A DNA stretch of 26,084 nt from IMG/VR virus record IMGVR_UViG_3300042542_000434, positions 1 through 26,084 of that record. One strand, 5' to 3'. Positions 14,431 to 21,633 of this stretch are shown here, piece after piece (positions within the stretch are counted from its first letter, which is position 1; each line of letters begins with the position of its first letter). The DNA comes from a virus. Under the pieces are notes generated by a model. That model was given only the letters and a program-made list of their open reading frames with translations. It was not told the DNA's origin and did not search any database. The translations under genes and the position numbers were made by a program.

Positions 14431-14458
14431 TAAAAAAAGACAGCCCCGAAGGGCTGCC
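14431..14458 (-). terminator. Intrinsic terminator of the leftward gene arm
   Basis: Read on the - strand, GGCAGCCC-TTCG-GGGCTGTC forms an eight-pair stem (one G-U) capped by a very stable UUCG loop and followed directly by seven T residues (the A run at 14432-14438 on the + strand). It lies about 34 bases beyond the stop of the last leftward gene at 14492, where termination is expected. In the + direction no T tract follows, so it acts on the leftward arm only. Confidence 0.92.
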
Positions 14459-14491
14459 ATAAAGGTCTCGGAAGGAGACTACACAAGGAAA

Positions 14492-14644
14492 CTATTTAAC
14501 AGGCTTGTAGGACTTTAACGCTTCTCTAAGAACATCGTTAATACCCCTACTGAGTAGAAACTCTTTAGCCTCTTCATCAAGCTCTAGTTCAATAATAGCC
14601 GAACCATCCGCTTCTTCAATAAGTTTTAATAAGTCTATCTTCAT
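14492..14644 (-). CDS. Small acidic protein after the RNR gene (50 aa)
   Basis: The ATG at 14644 overlaps the RNR stop (ATGA). The 50-residue product starts MKIDLLKLIEEADGSAIIEL and ends DVLREALKSYKPVK. It is predicted to be helical, with acidic ELDEEAKEFLLSRG in the middle. It is the last gene before the terminator at 14431. I do not recognise a family; the sequence LDEEAKEFLL.RG..DVLREAL is plausible as a small regulator or partner of the reductase, but this is only positional. Confidence 0.6.
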   Translation of the reverse strand: MKIDLLKLIEEADGSAIIELELDEEAKEFLLSRGINDVLREALKSYKPVK

Positions 14645-16545
14645 TTTACTGGACAAGCTCCTGAAGCACACTCATCACCGCCATCGAAAGATGCTTCATC
14701 AATCTTAGTGATTAGTTTAGTTTTAGATACCAACTCATCATAAGCTTCTTTTGTTATCTCTTCATAAGGGGCTTGTTTAAAGCCATGCTCACTGTGTAAC
14801 AAGAAAGACAAAGACTTATGATTGTTCTTGTAGTTCTTAGCTAGATACTTTTTAATTTCAGGTAACTCTTCTTTACGGTAGTAAACAGTACAAGACACAG
14901 AGTTATCACTCCAAACTTCCTGTAACCATTTAACTGTCTCTAACTGAGAGATAGCTGTCATTTCACTAGCTAAAACAGTTCCTTCTGGATAGGCAAAAGG
15001 GAAAGACACGACAACAGTGCTGTGGTCTTCAGAGCCATCAAAGTTCTGCTGATACTCTACAGGATAGCCATGCTCACGACATACATTAACCAACGAATGG
15101 TCGGCTGAGATGCGGATACGACGAATCATGTACTGAGCGTAAGCAGGATGACAACCTGGAGTAACACCTGGCAACAAAGACAATGTACCACTAGGCTTAA
15201 CAGTTGTAATCTTTACTGATGTCGGGAAGCCGTGCTCTTCGCTATACTTATTGTCAAAGTAACGAAGTTGTGTATAAGCAGGTCTTAACCAAGCTTTTTG
15301 TTCTTCGCTTGCTTGTAGTACACCTGTAACTCCAATACCCATCCGCATATTCTTATGGACAATATCAGCTGTCTCATCTAAGTGACAAGGTAGAGCTAAA
15401 GAGTGCTTGTTGATGCGGTATAGCAACTGACAGATGTCTACAAACTCTTCGTATGTTGACACATTAGGAAGCCATACTTCAGCCAGACAGCAAGTCTCAT
15501 AAGCAGCTAGTGATTGTTCTGCACATGGGTTGTAACCTTGAACATCAGGGTCTGGATACTGTGTCTCACCTAAACGACCCATCTTACGACTTAGTTTAAG
15601 ATTGATTAAACCGTAGGGTTCTCCCTTACCTTCATAACCATCCCAGAAGTACTCGTGCAAGTCTTTGATGTCGTTACACACTACTGAGTTGTTAGACATC
15701 GCTCTCCATGATGGAATGTTACCCATGTCCCAACGCTTTGCTAACAAGTATTCAACATCGTCAGCATCACCAATAGCAATCTGTGCAGAGCGACGCACAT
15801 TACCAGCCACGACAACAGCACCAATAATGTTCATAATATCTAAGCAGTCAATAGGGCGGAGATTACGACCAACTCTCTTCTCTAACACTTCACTAATCTT
15901 ATTAATACCCCAGCATAGGTCTTCTGGACCACTAGCTGTACCACCAAAGCCTTTGATTGGAGCACCCTTACCACGGATGTTCATTGTAGAGAAAGAGAAT
16001 GTACTCTTCTTGTCGCTTAGAAAAGCTGCTTTAAGCGTTTTACCGAGAAGTGCAACCCATCCCTCCCTAGAATCAGGAACAATAAAATCAGCATCGGCAA
16101 CATCAAGGCGAGTCGGAGCAGAAAAGCTGGGATTAACAATAGGTAATTTATCAACATTAACTTTCTGAATATTATAACCAACACCAGAGCCAAGCATTAA
16201 CATATCCATCGCCCATGTGAAAGGACGAACAGGCTCATTGATAACAGTAAAAGCACAGTTTTGAAGACTGGCTAGACCTAACTTGTCTACAGTACCTGTC
16301 CCCATTTGCCAAAGAAATCGACCAGCAACAGTGCCTTTCAATTCCATTAAGTATTTTTTCAATCTTTCATTTTCTTCTTGTGTAAAACCAACATTCAACT
16401 GCTTGTTCGCTGATGTGATTACACGATTCACTGTGTCTTCAAACTCTTCTGTAGGGCTATTAATATCTGCTTCGTTCATACGACGAGCATAAGTTCTTTT
16501 ATAAGTAATGTACCCAACGGTACTAAACGGTGTCTTGTGTTCCAT
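14641..16545 (-). CDS. nrdJ: Ribonucleotide reductase, class II (adenosylcobalamin-dependent), monomeric type
   Basis: The enzyme reduces ribonucleotides to deoxyribonucleotides for phage DNA synthesis, using coenzyme B12 instead of a separate radical subunit. In its 634 residues, NPCAEQSLAAYETC gives Asn339, Cys341, Glu343 and Cys352, the same spacing as Lactobacillus RTPR (Asn406, Cys408, Glu410, Cys419). LQNCAF supplies the other active-site cysteine, Cys97. The C-terminal ECASGACPVK has Cys626 and Cys631 (CX4C), the redox pair that re-reduces the active site. VKPSGTLSLLPGVTPG at about 449-464 is the conserved phosphate-binding loop. The family is typically near 740 residues, so this is a compact form. 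No class I small subunit gene is nearby, in agreement with class II. Confidence 0.93.
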   Translation of the reverse strand: MEHKTPFSTVGYITYKRTYARRMNEADINSPTEEFEDTVNRVITSANKQLNVGFTQEENERLKKYLMELKGTVAGRFLWQMGTGTVDKLGLASLQNCAFTVINEPVRPFTWAMDMLMLGSGVGYNIQKVNVDKLPIVNPSFSAPTRLDVADADFIVPDSREGWVALLGKTLKAAFLSDKKSTFSFSTMNIRGKGAPIKGFGGTASGPEDLCWGINKISEVLEKRVGRNLRPIDCLDIMNIIGAVVVAGNVRRSAQIAIGDADDVEYLLAKRWDMGNIPSWRAMSNNSVVCNDIKDLHEYFWDGYEGKGEPYGLINLKLSRKMGRLGETQYPDPDVQGYNPCAEQSLAAYETCCLAEVWLPNVSTYEEFVDICQLLYRINKHSLALPCHLDETADIVHKNMRMGIGVTGVLQASEEQKAWLRPAYTQLRYFDNKYSEEHGFPTSVKITTVKPSGTLSLLPGVTPGCHPAYAQYMIRRIRISADHSLVNVCREHGYPVEYQQNFDGSEDHSTVVVSFPFAYPEGTVLASEMTAISQLETVKWLQEVWSDNSVSCTVYYRKEELPEIKKYLAKNYKNNHKSLSFLLHSEHGFKQAPYEEITKEAYDELVSKTKLITKIDEASFDGGDECASGACPVK

Positions 16546-16548
16546 GTA

Positions 16549-16704
16549 TTATCTAACTTCCTTCTCCAGTTTATCGGCATTCTCTTCAATTCGGTCAGAG
16601 AACAGTTCTACAATGTCTTCGCTTGTGATGTTCAACAGCTCCAACAAGGTTATCTCATCAAGCTCTATAAGTCGCTCTTTAATCTCGTGCAGTAATAACG
16701 GCAT
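16549..16704 (-). CDS. Small acidic helical protein (51 aa)
   Basis: The start at 16704 lies 26 bases inside the end of the DUF3310 gene, and the stop is three bases from the RNR start. The product begins MPLLLHEIKERLIELDEITL and continues LELLNITSEDIVELFSDRIE, an acidic Leu-rich sequence predicted to be fully helical. The segment EL.....EDIVE.F.DRI resembles small phage proteins seen near metabolic genes, but I know no function. It bridges an otherwise empty gap in a tightly packed operon, which supports it being real. Confidence 0.6.
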   Translation of the reverse strand: MPLLLHEIKERLIELDEITLLELLNITSEDIVELFSDRIEENADKLEKEVR

Positions 16705-17029
16705 CTTTTTCTTTCTTGATGAGGTATTCTAAATAGTGCTTGGCTTTTTCTAGGTCTTCCACACCATTCTTATATTTATAGCGTAACAAGTATTTTAACA
16801 CATTTCCAGAATAATAGCACAGCTCCCATTCGTCAATGATTTCCCACGGTTGAATTGCTCGTTTGTAATGGTCTCCAGCTACTTGACGAGACATAACATC
16901 ACCTGCGTCTTCACTACCTTCAGCATAGGCTTTATAGACCTTCTTAGTGTTCTCAGCCCATGCTTCGTAAGTATCTCCTAGGTTAGGCATCGCTACTGGT
17001 GATGAATACATATTATGGTTTCCGCTCAT
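16679..17029 (-). CDS. DUF3310 family protein
   Basis: The 116-residue product has its conserved domain at about 48-108: RQVAGDHYKRAIQPWEIIDE, CYYSGNVLKYLLRYKYKNG and EDLEKAKHYLEYLI. This is the DUF3310 signature (H.Y....QPWE.I...........GN..KY..R...KN...DL.KA..YL), also present in the C-terminal part of T7 gp1.7, a phage nucleotide kinase. Whether this short form has kinase activity is unknown; it lacks the N-terminal half of gp1.7 and shows no P-loop. Its start overlaps the exonuclease stop. The location next to RNR suggests nucleotide metabolism. Confidence 0.8.
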   Translation of the reverse strand: MSGNHNMYSSPVAMPNLGDTYEAWAENTKKVYKAYAEGSEDAGDVMSRQVAGDHYKRAIQPWEIIDEWELCYYSGNVLKYLLRYKYKNGVEDLEKAKHYLEYLIKKEKDAVITARD

Positions 17030-17766
17030 TAAGCAACCCCTTTGATTTTAATACCTTTTTTAACCGCTGTAGTCCCTTGACTCCACGAACCGCAATCACG
17101 GCATTGATACCTCTGGTATGTTCCTGTTGTTGCCAAAGAGAATCCACGCTTCTGTATCTTCGACGAAGCACAGCTTGGGCATACATGATTGTCCGTATTA
17201 AGATTGTGATTTGGAAGCGATTTAATCCAAGGAAGAAGCTTATAGTAAAGCTTTTCCAATAAGATGACATCCTGGATGTTGTACTTTTCCATACGACTCC
17301 AAGCTGCGTTATCTTTGTCCATACACTTAAGCCAGAGTTCAAATCCTTCATGTTCTACTTTCTTTCCTAATCCTAGTTGCTGTGAGACATAATCTAGTTT
17401 GTTAGAAGTAAACCTAAAGTTGCTCCTAACAGTACGCAGTAAGTCAATCTTCTTAGAAGGAGATGGTGGATTAAGATTATGTAAGAGAAATTCCTTGTTG
17501 AGAATAGGTAGGTCGAACTTATTGCCATTATAAGTAACAAGACCGTCTGCTTGGTCGATAAGTCCATGTATACCTTTCAGCATCTTCTTACGAGATGATT
17601 TATGGATTGAGTCAAACACAACTTCTTTATCACCGAGCCACTTGGCACAGTAACAAAGAACTTGCGATGAATCTATCATTTGATTGATGCCGATGTTCTG
17701 GTCGAATAAACCCCACACATAGGCGGAGTTTGGACTTGTTTCAATGTCAAGCAATAAGATTCTCAT
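17029..17766 (-). CDS. DnaQ-like 3'-5' exonuclease fused to a C-terminal zinc ribbon
   Basis: The 245-residue product carries an RNase H-fold exonuclease in about residues 1-180. Exo I is LLLDIETSP with Asp7 and Glu9, Exo II is VTYNGNKFDLPIL with Asn80 and Asp85, and Exo III is YNIQDVILLE with Tyr162 and Asp166. These acidic residues bind the two metals that remove 3' nucleotides. The last 55 residues form a zinc-ribbon-like domain with CPSC at 196-199 and CRDC at 222-225, and YQRYQCRDCGSW is similar to the DNA-binding ribbons of transposases. The DNA polymerase at 19888 already has its own DEDD exonuclease, so this one probably acts in recombination, repair or host DNA breakdown. It overlaps its neighbours by one to four bases. 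Confidence 0.85.
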   Translation of the reverse strand: MRILLLDIETSPNSAYVWGLFDQNIGINQMIDSSQVLCYCAKWLGDKEVVFDSIHKSSRKKMLKGIHGLIDQADGLVTYNGNKFDLPILNKEFLLHNLNPPSPSKKIDLLRTVRSNFRFTSNKLDYVSQQLGLGKKVEHEGFELWLKCMDKDNAAWSRMEKYNIQDVILLEKLYYKLLPWIKSLPNHNLNTDNHVCPSCASSKIQKRGFSLATTGTYQRYQCRDCGSWSQGTTAVKKGIKIKGVA

Positions 17767-17969
17767 TTAACTTTCTTCTCCCATTGATAGACAAACCAAG
17801 GACCTACAACTTCTAGGGCATCAACGACTTTCTGAAACTGTTCTAAGTCTTCCTGTCCCCAGGTCTTTTCTTTAATGTCTTTCTTTAGTGCCTTTGCTGT
17901 ACCAATAAGACGAGCTGCAACAATCTCATCACAAAAGTCATTGTCAACATCTATTTTAACTTCATTCAT
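17763..17969 (-). CDS. Small phage protein, unknown (68 aa)
   Basis: This 68-residue product begins MNEVKIDVDNDFCDEIVAAR, has the helix LIGTAKALKKDIKEK and ends GPWFVYQWEKKVK. The N-terminal DFCDEIV pattern recurs in tiny proteins of T7-like environmental phages, but no function is known to me. It starts three bases after the resolvase-like gene and overlaps the exonuclease start by ATGA, so it is translated within the recombination/repair block. Mixed alpha/beta is predicted; no metal-binding or membrane motif is visible. Confidence 0.65.
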   Translation of the reverse strand: MNEVKIDVDNDFCDEIVAARLIGTAKALKKDIKEKTWGQEDLEQFQKVVDALEVVGPWFVYQWEKKVK

Positions 17970-17972
17970 AAT

Positions 17973-18305
17973 TTACCCCGCCATCATGTCAAATAATACT
18001 TCAGCATCAATCACCGCTAACGGTGCTCTGCCATTCTGTTTAATAATCACGATTGGTTCGTACTTACCGTGGGACTTTGCTTGGTCGTAGTAGTTGTAAA
18101 CCGCTACCTTAGCTAAAGACTTGCATTCAAACACTGCTGGTATTTCTTCCTTAGCTGCTTGAGACATCACGACATCTTCACCGTGAGAACCCATTGGACA
18201 GCTTCTAAGGTCAAGCTCTGTTAACTGTGGATACCTTTCTAACAGTTGCTTTACGACCCATTTTTGTAAGTTTCGTCCTTTCGACTTTGCTGATTGTGTC
18301 TTCAC
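17973..18305 (-). CDS. PD-(D/E)XK nuclease, Holliday junction resolvase-like
   Basis: The 110-residue product has the core order of resolvase-type PD-(D/E)XK enzymes. A basic start, KTQSAKSKGRNLQKWVVKQL, resembles the N-terminal helix that holds the first acidic residue in this family. SCPMGSHGEDVVMS has Glu43 and Asp44, PAVFECKSLAK has the Glu60-x-Lys62 pair, and a following helix has Gln75. IIKQNGRAPLAVID is a typical terminal strand segment. It probably cleaves branched DNA before packaging, the role played by endonuclease I in T7. It begins 95 bases inside the preceding gene in another frame, but its N-terminus looks family-conserved, so the start is trusted. Confidence 0.8.
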   Translation of the reverse strand: MKTQSAKSKGRNLQKWVVKQLLERYPQLTELDLRSCPMGSHGEDVVMSQAAKEEIPAVFECKSLAKVAVYNYYDQAKSHGKYEPIVIIKQNGRAPLAVIDAEVLFDMMAG

Positions 18306-18531
18306 GAGCTAGTACCTTTCTGTTTTTAATCCATGCTTTCGGAATGTGCATTCTTGCGTTGGTTTGGTCAACAGACCATGTAGAAGCTAAACAGAGTGCT
18401 TCATCTGTTTCGTCAACTAAATAACCCACAGTGATGCAATGGTGTATCTCTGCCTTTGTCTTAGATTCCCAACCGACATCAGCAACAGCATCAATCCACG
18501 ACACCTGAATTATCTTTGGGGAGGCTGCCAT
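18211..18531 (-). CDS. Unknown phage protein (106 aa), C-terminus overlapping the resolvase gene
   Basis: The start lies 22 bases inside the exonuclease gene. Residues about 5-75 look like a compact beta domain, with IIQVSWIDAVADVGWESK, IHHCITVGYLVDETD, ALCLASTWSVDQTN and MHIPKAWIKNRKVL. The pattern (V.W.DA....GW then S.GY....D then IP..WI) recurs in small phage proteins of unknown function next to replication genes. The last 31 residues, rich in Lys, Arg and Thr, lie entirely within the resolvase gene in another frame and may be a late extension. No active-site motif is seen. Confidence 0.62.
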   Translation of the reverse strand: MAASPKIIQVSWIDAVADVGWESKTKAEIHHCITVGYLVDETDEALCLASTWSVDQTNARMHIPKAWIKNRKVLAREDTISKVERTKLTKMGRKATVRKVSTVNRA

Positions 18532-19190
18532 ACATCTCCTTCTTTCCGCTGTAGGTACAGCAATTGTCCGTTCTCTAACACTCTCACAGTGTCTCCATCG
18601 TAGGCTTTTAGCACTGCATCGTACAGTTCTTCAACAGTTGTGCAGTCTTTGAGTAGCTTAGTCCCTTTAGCAGGACCAATACCTTTCAGACCTTCAATGT
18701 TGTCAACTCTGTCGCCAGTAAGAATTTGTAGGTAGAAGCTGTGCCAACCAGCGAATTCAGAGACATAATACTTCTCTTTCTTTCGATAGTTGTAATGATG
18801 CCCTCGGAACTGATTAAGGTCTTTGTCGATGTGTACCATGATTGAGTCATGCTCATCGAGAGCGTAAGCAGCAATACCGACAGCATCGTCAGCTTCTATA
18901 CCTTCGGTGACTACAAACTCCCAGTCGTTCACTAAGTGGTCTCTGAGAGCTTGTAGGTGTACAGGTTTTTCTGTTGGTCGAGTTCCTTTATATGGAGCTG
19001 TGACTGCGATGTCGTTGCGGAAGTTACCCTTTCCAGTAAGGAATCCCTTATAGTCATCACACTCTAAATCCATGCAAAGCTCTACCACTGTTGCTTCTAA
19101 CCTAGACACCGCTAACGCTTCGTCTACATCGTTGCTAGAAAAGCCAACGGCATAGCACAAAGAGTCAGCGTCGATTAAAGCAGTTATCAC
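18510..19190 (-). CDS. 5'-3' exonuclease / flap endonuclease
   Basis: The 226-residue product has all FEN-family metal sites in order: LIDADSL with Asp7 and Asp9, IEADDAVGIAA with Glu99, Asp101 and Asp102, VHIDKDLNQFRG with Asp122 and Asp124, and ILTGDRVDNIEGL with Asp160 and Asp163. A helix-hairpin-helix follows (GLKGIGPAKGTKLL). TAPYKGTRP at about 64-72 is the usual conserved basic segment. It should remove RNA primers and degrade DNA from 5' ends, equivalent to T7 gp6. Its start overlaps the SSB stop by four bases, which puts both under the promoter at 19630. Confidence 0.93.
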   Translation of the reverse strand: MITALIDADSLCYAVGFSSNDVDEALAVSRLEATVVELCMDLECDDYKGFLTGKGNFRNDIAVTAPYKGTRPTEKPVHLQALRDHLVNDWEFVVTEGIEADDAVGIAAYALDEHDSIMVHIDKDLNQFRGHHYNYRKKEKYYVSEFAGWHSFYLQILTGDRVDNIEGLKGIGPAKGTKLLKDCTTVEELYDAVLKAYDGDTVRVLENGQLLYLQRKEGDVWQPPQR

Positions 19191-19597
19191 AGAATATCGT
19201 CATCCATGTCGGCTGTTGCTACACCTTCAGGATTGTATTCCTTTAGGTCAGTAATAACAATCTTCATCAATGATGGGCTGATACCCTTCTTGTTCATGAA
19301 CTTCCACTCATAAGCAGAAACCATTGCTGTTGCTTTAGAGTTGTTAGCCACGATTGCAGTGATGTGGTTACCTGAAGAGTCTTGTGGACGAATAGGGTTC
19401 ACAGACTTGCAAGTGATGTAGTTACCTTGCTCAGGCTTCTTAGGGTTGTTGTTGACAGCGATGCCCATTGCTTCCAATGCTGCTACTGCGTCATCAGATA
19501 GGTTGCAAAGGTCTACTTGGTATTTTTGACTAAGGTCATTAATCTTGTCAAAGTATGCCCAGAAGATATCGGCTTTTAGTTTAACTGGTGTACTCAT
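19187..19597 (-). CDS. Single-stranded DNA-binding protein
   Basis: The 136-residue product begins MSTPVKLKADIFWAYFDKIN and has KYQVDLCNLSDDAVAALEAM, then a beta domain with QGNYITCKSVNPIRPQDSSG and IVANNSKATAMVSAYEW. It ends in the acidic tail ATADMDDDIL. An OB-like core followed by an acidic C-terminal tail is the layout of phage SSBs such as T7 gp2.5, where the tail contacts polymerase and helicase. AAAGGAG lies ahead of the ATG, and a perfect sigma-70 promoter is 33 bases upstream. Being first in its transcription unit fits a protein needed in large amounts. Confidence 0.85.
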   Translation of the reverse strand: MSTPVKLKADIFWAYFDKINDLSQKYQVDLCNLSDDAVAALEAMGIAVNNNPKKPEQGNYITCKSVNPIRPQDSSGNHITAIVANNSKATAMVSAYEWKFMNKKGISPSLMKIVITDLKEYNPEGVATADMDDDIL

Positions 19598-19629
19598 TTA
19601 TTACTCCTTTAAAAATGTTGCTGTTACTG

Positions 19630-19657
19630 ATTATAGTGGGTTGTCAAGCTTTGTCAA
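19630..19657 (-). promoter_or_regulatory. Perfect sigma-70 promoter for the SSB operon
   Basis: On the - strand TTGACA (19657-19652), a 16-bp spacer and TATAAT (19635-19630) are exact consensus hexamers. A second TTGACA starts ten bases after the first, within the spacer. The expected start near 19623 leaves a leader of about 26 bases with AAAGGAG before the SSB start at 19597. It sits in the only sizeable gap of the replication block and would drive SSB through RNR, ending at the terminator at 14431. Confidence 0.88.
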
Positions 19658-19684
19658 ACATTTGTGTTTCATCATGTGAAATAG

Positions 19685-19888
19685 TTAGTGAACCTTTCGT
19701 GGCACACCTTCTTCGTATTCATCAAGACCTTCTAGTGTACCGTCTTCTAAGTCTTGGACACAGTCGATAAGCAATTGAAAGGACTCGTCTAAACTCATTG
19801 ATGTCTCAATAGAATAGGTGTTGTCGGTAAAGGCACGAAGAACCACCATGCCGTATAGATTCTCGTCAGGGTCTTTATTGTCTGGCAT
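19685..19888 (-). CDS. Small acidic protein after DNA polymerase (67 aa)
   Basis: I chose the ATG at 19888, which shares its base with the polymerase stop (TGATG) and gives 67 residues. Longer starts at 19906 and 19942 would lie deeper inside the polymerase gene. The product begins MPDNKDPDENLYGMVVLRAF, has TYSIETSMSLDESFQLLIDC and ends DEYEEGVPRKVH. It is acidic, a small beta part followed by a helix. I do not recognise a function. It is the last gene before the SSB promoter. Confidence 0.6.
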   Translation of the reverse strand: MPDNKDPDENLYGMVVLRAFTDNTYSIETSMSLDESFQLLIDCVQDLEDGTLEGLDEYEEGVPRKVH

Positions 19889-21633
19889 CAATGAGTATCT
19901 CTCCATGTTGTTCCAATCTGATATGCCCCATCTAGAGGACAACGAAGATTGAAGTTTAGTCCTGCTTGCTTAATTGCTTCTTTACCTAATTGCCCGACTT
20001 TCTCAGCGTCGGCTTCTCGGCATTCTATCTGAAATTCGTCGTGAACATTTGCCTTAAACTCGTGCCATATCTTCTGTCTCGTTAGTTCTTTCTTAAAGAC
20101 AACAAGAGCTTCTTTCATGATGATAGCACCCGCACTTTGCAATAGCGTGTTGAGCGACGAGTGCTCGGAACGCACGAGTAGCTTGCGTCCGTCCAAACCT
20201 GGAAGCCACCCTTTTGTAGAGTAGATACGAGTAATCTTGTCACGAAGCTTTCGTAGCTTCGGGGTGTTGCGTAGAAACAGATTAATGAGGTGTTGTCCTT
20301 TGGTCGATGAACCACCAACAATCGCCCCGATTTTTGAAGCCCCTGCTCCGTAACAGAAGGCATAAAAAAATGTTTTAGCCTTATTTCTTTTCGCTTCATG
20401 CTCCTCATTGGTTTTATCTCTCTTAGTCCCTGGAGGGAAACCGCCAAGTGCGATAGTGTTCGTCCAGTGAATATCACCTTGAATAATTTCATTTGTATAC
20501 GCATCGTCTCCAATATAGTGAGCCAACATCCTTAACTCCAATCCTGAAGCATCAATGCCAACTAATCTATTGCCTTTCTCTACTATCCATAGGTTTCTAC
20601 ACTCAGGTCCATAGACAGCACCGCTGTTAGGAATCTGTGCCATGTTAGGACTCATGTGCGTCATACGACCAGTCACTGCACCGTTGGTGATGACACGACC
20701 ATGAACCCTGCCGTCTGATTTAACTGCTTCTAGCCACGATTCTATCTGTCCTATCCGCTTCTGTAGCATCAAGTATTCTGCTATGGCTTTCGCTTCTGGG
20801 ATGTCGATGCCTTCGAGCGTGGTTTCGTCGACGATGACACTGCCTTTTTCGGTGTGCTTCTGGGGTTTCCAGCCTTTTTCTTGGAGACGCTCTGCGATTT
20901 GCTGACGGCTGCCTGGGTTGAAGGGTGTGACGATGTCGTTGAGCTTTCTTCCGTTTTTAGCGACTCGATTGGACTCGACCTTCGCAGGAAATATGCTTTG
21001 TAACGCAACTGTGTGAGCTTCCAACTTAGCCTTAAGACTGCATAGAAGTTCCATAGCTCCTCTTTCATCGAGCTTAAAGCCGTTTCGTTCTTGTTCCGCA
21101 ATGATGATTGCGACTTGGTGTTCGAGTTCGATACTCTTTTTCGAGTAATCATTTTCCATTTCCCTTTCTAGGTGTTTATAAAGCTGTGCAGTGACTAAGG
21201 TGTCTCTAACACAGTAGTGGTGTAACAACGACATGATAGGTTCATCAAAAGGTAAGTTTTGATTGTCTTTGTCCATGAATGTGTTTGTCATCCAAGACCA
21301 GATTTGTTTATATGGGGCTTTGTAATAGCCAAGTCTTTGACCCCAAGCTTCTAACGAATGACCATCTTCAATAGAAGGATTGTACAGCCTAGACAACACA
21401 AGCGTGTCAAAGACCTGTGACTTCTTTGCCTGTATTTTCCATATTTTCTTTAATACAGGGAAATCAAAGAAGATTCCGTTGTGTGCGATGATTTTCTCGA
21501 CTGAGTCTAGGTATTGCTGTAAGTTGTTTGGCTGTGTGAATGTTGACACAATGTCGGTGTCTAAGTCACGACAAACCACACACCATATCTTATCGTGTGC
21601 AGAGTTAGTTTCAATGTCTAAGATGATTCGCAT
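19888..21633 (-). CDS. Family A DNA polymerase (T7-like)
   Basis: The replicative polymerase has 581 residues. A proofreading exonuclease occupies about 1-160: ILDIETN with Asp6 and Glu8, AHNGIFFDFPVL with Asp57, and YCVRDTLV with Tyr140 and Asp144. The polymerase domain has TGRMTHMSPNMAQIPN at 321-336, motif A GIDASGLELRMLAHY with Asp361, motif B KRNKAKTFFYAFCYGAG with Lys420 and Tyr424, and motif C VHDEFQIEC with His531 and Asp532. Tyr424 is at the position of E. coli Pol I Phe762 and T7 Tyr526, a residue often linked with lytic phages. It is shorter than T7 gp5 (704), so the thioredoxin-binding thumb insertion is probably absent. It overlaps the nuclease gene upstream by one base. Confidence 0.96.
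   Translation of the reverse strand: MRIILDIETNSAHDKIWCVVCRDLDTDIVSTFTQPNNLQQYLDSVEKIIAHNGIFFDFPVLKKIWKIQAKKSQVFDTLVLSRLYNPSIEDGHSLEAWGQRLGYYKAPYKQIWSWMTNTFMDKDNQNLPFDEPIMSLLHHYCVRDTLVTAQLYKHLEREMENDYSKKSIELEHQVAIIIAEQERNGFKLDERGAMELLCSLKAKLEAHTVALQSIFPAKVESNRVAKNGRKLNDIVTPFNPGSRQQIAERLQEKGWKPQKHTEKGSVIVDETTLEGIDIPEAKAIAEYLMLQKRIGQIESWLEAVKSDGRVHGRVITNGAVTGRMTHMSPNMAQIPNSGAVYGPECRNLWIVEKGNRLVGIDASGLELRMLAHYIGDDAYTNEIIQGDIHWTNTIALGGFPPGTKRDKTNEEHEAKRNKAKTFFYAFCYGAGASKIGAIVGGSSTKGQHLINLFLRNTPKLRKLRDKITRIYSTKGWLPGLDGRKLLVRSEHSSLNTLLQSAGAIIMKEALVVFKKELTRQKIWHEFKANVHDEFQIECREADAEKVGQLGKEAIKQAGLNFNLRCPLDGAYQIGTTWRDTH

Noticed and set aside
19666-19680. Small hairpin TTTCA/TGAAA ahead of the SSB promoter as a terminator
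   Set aside because: The stem is only five A/T-rich pairs and no T tract follows on either strand.
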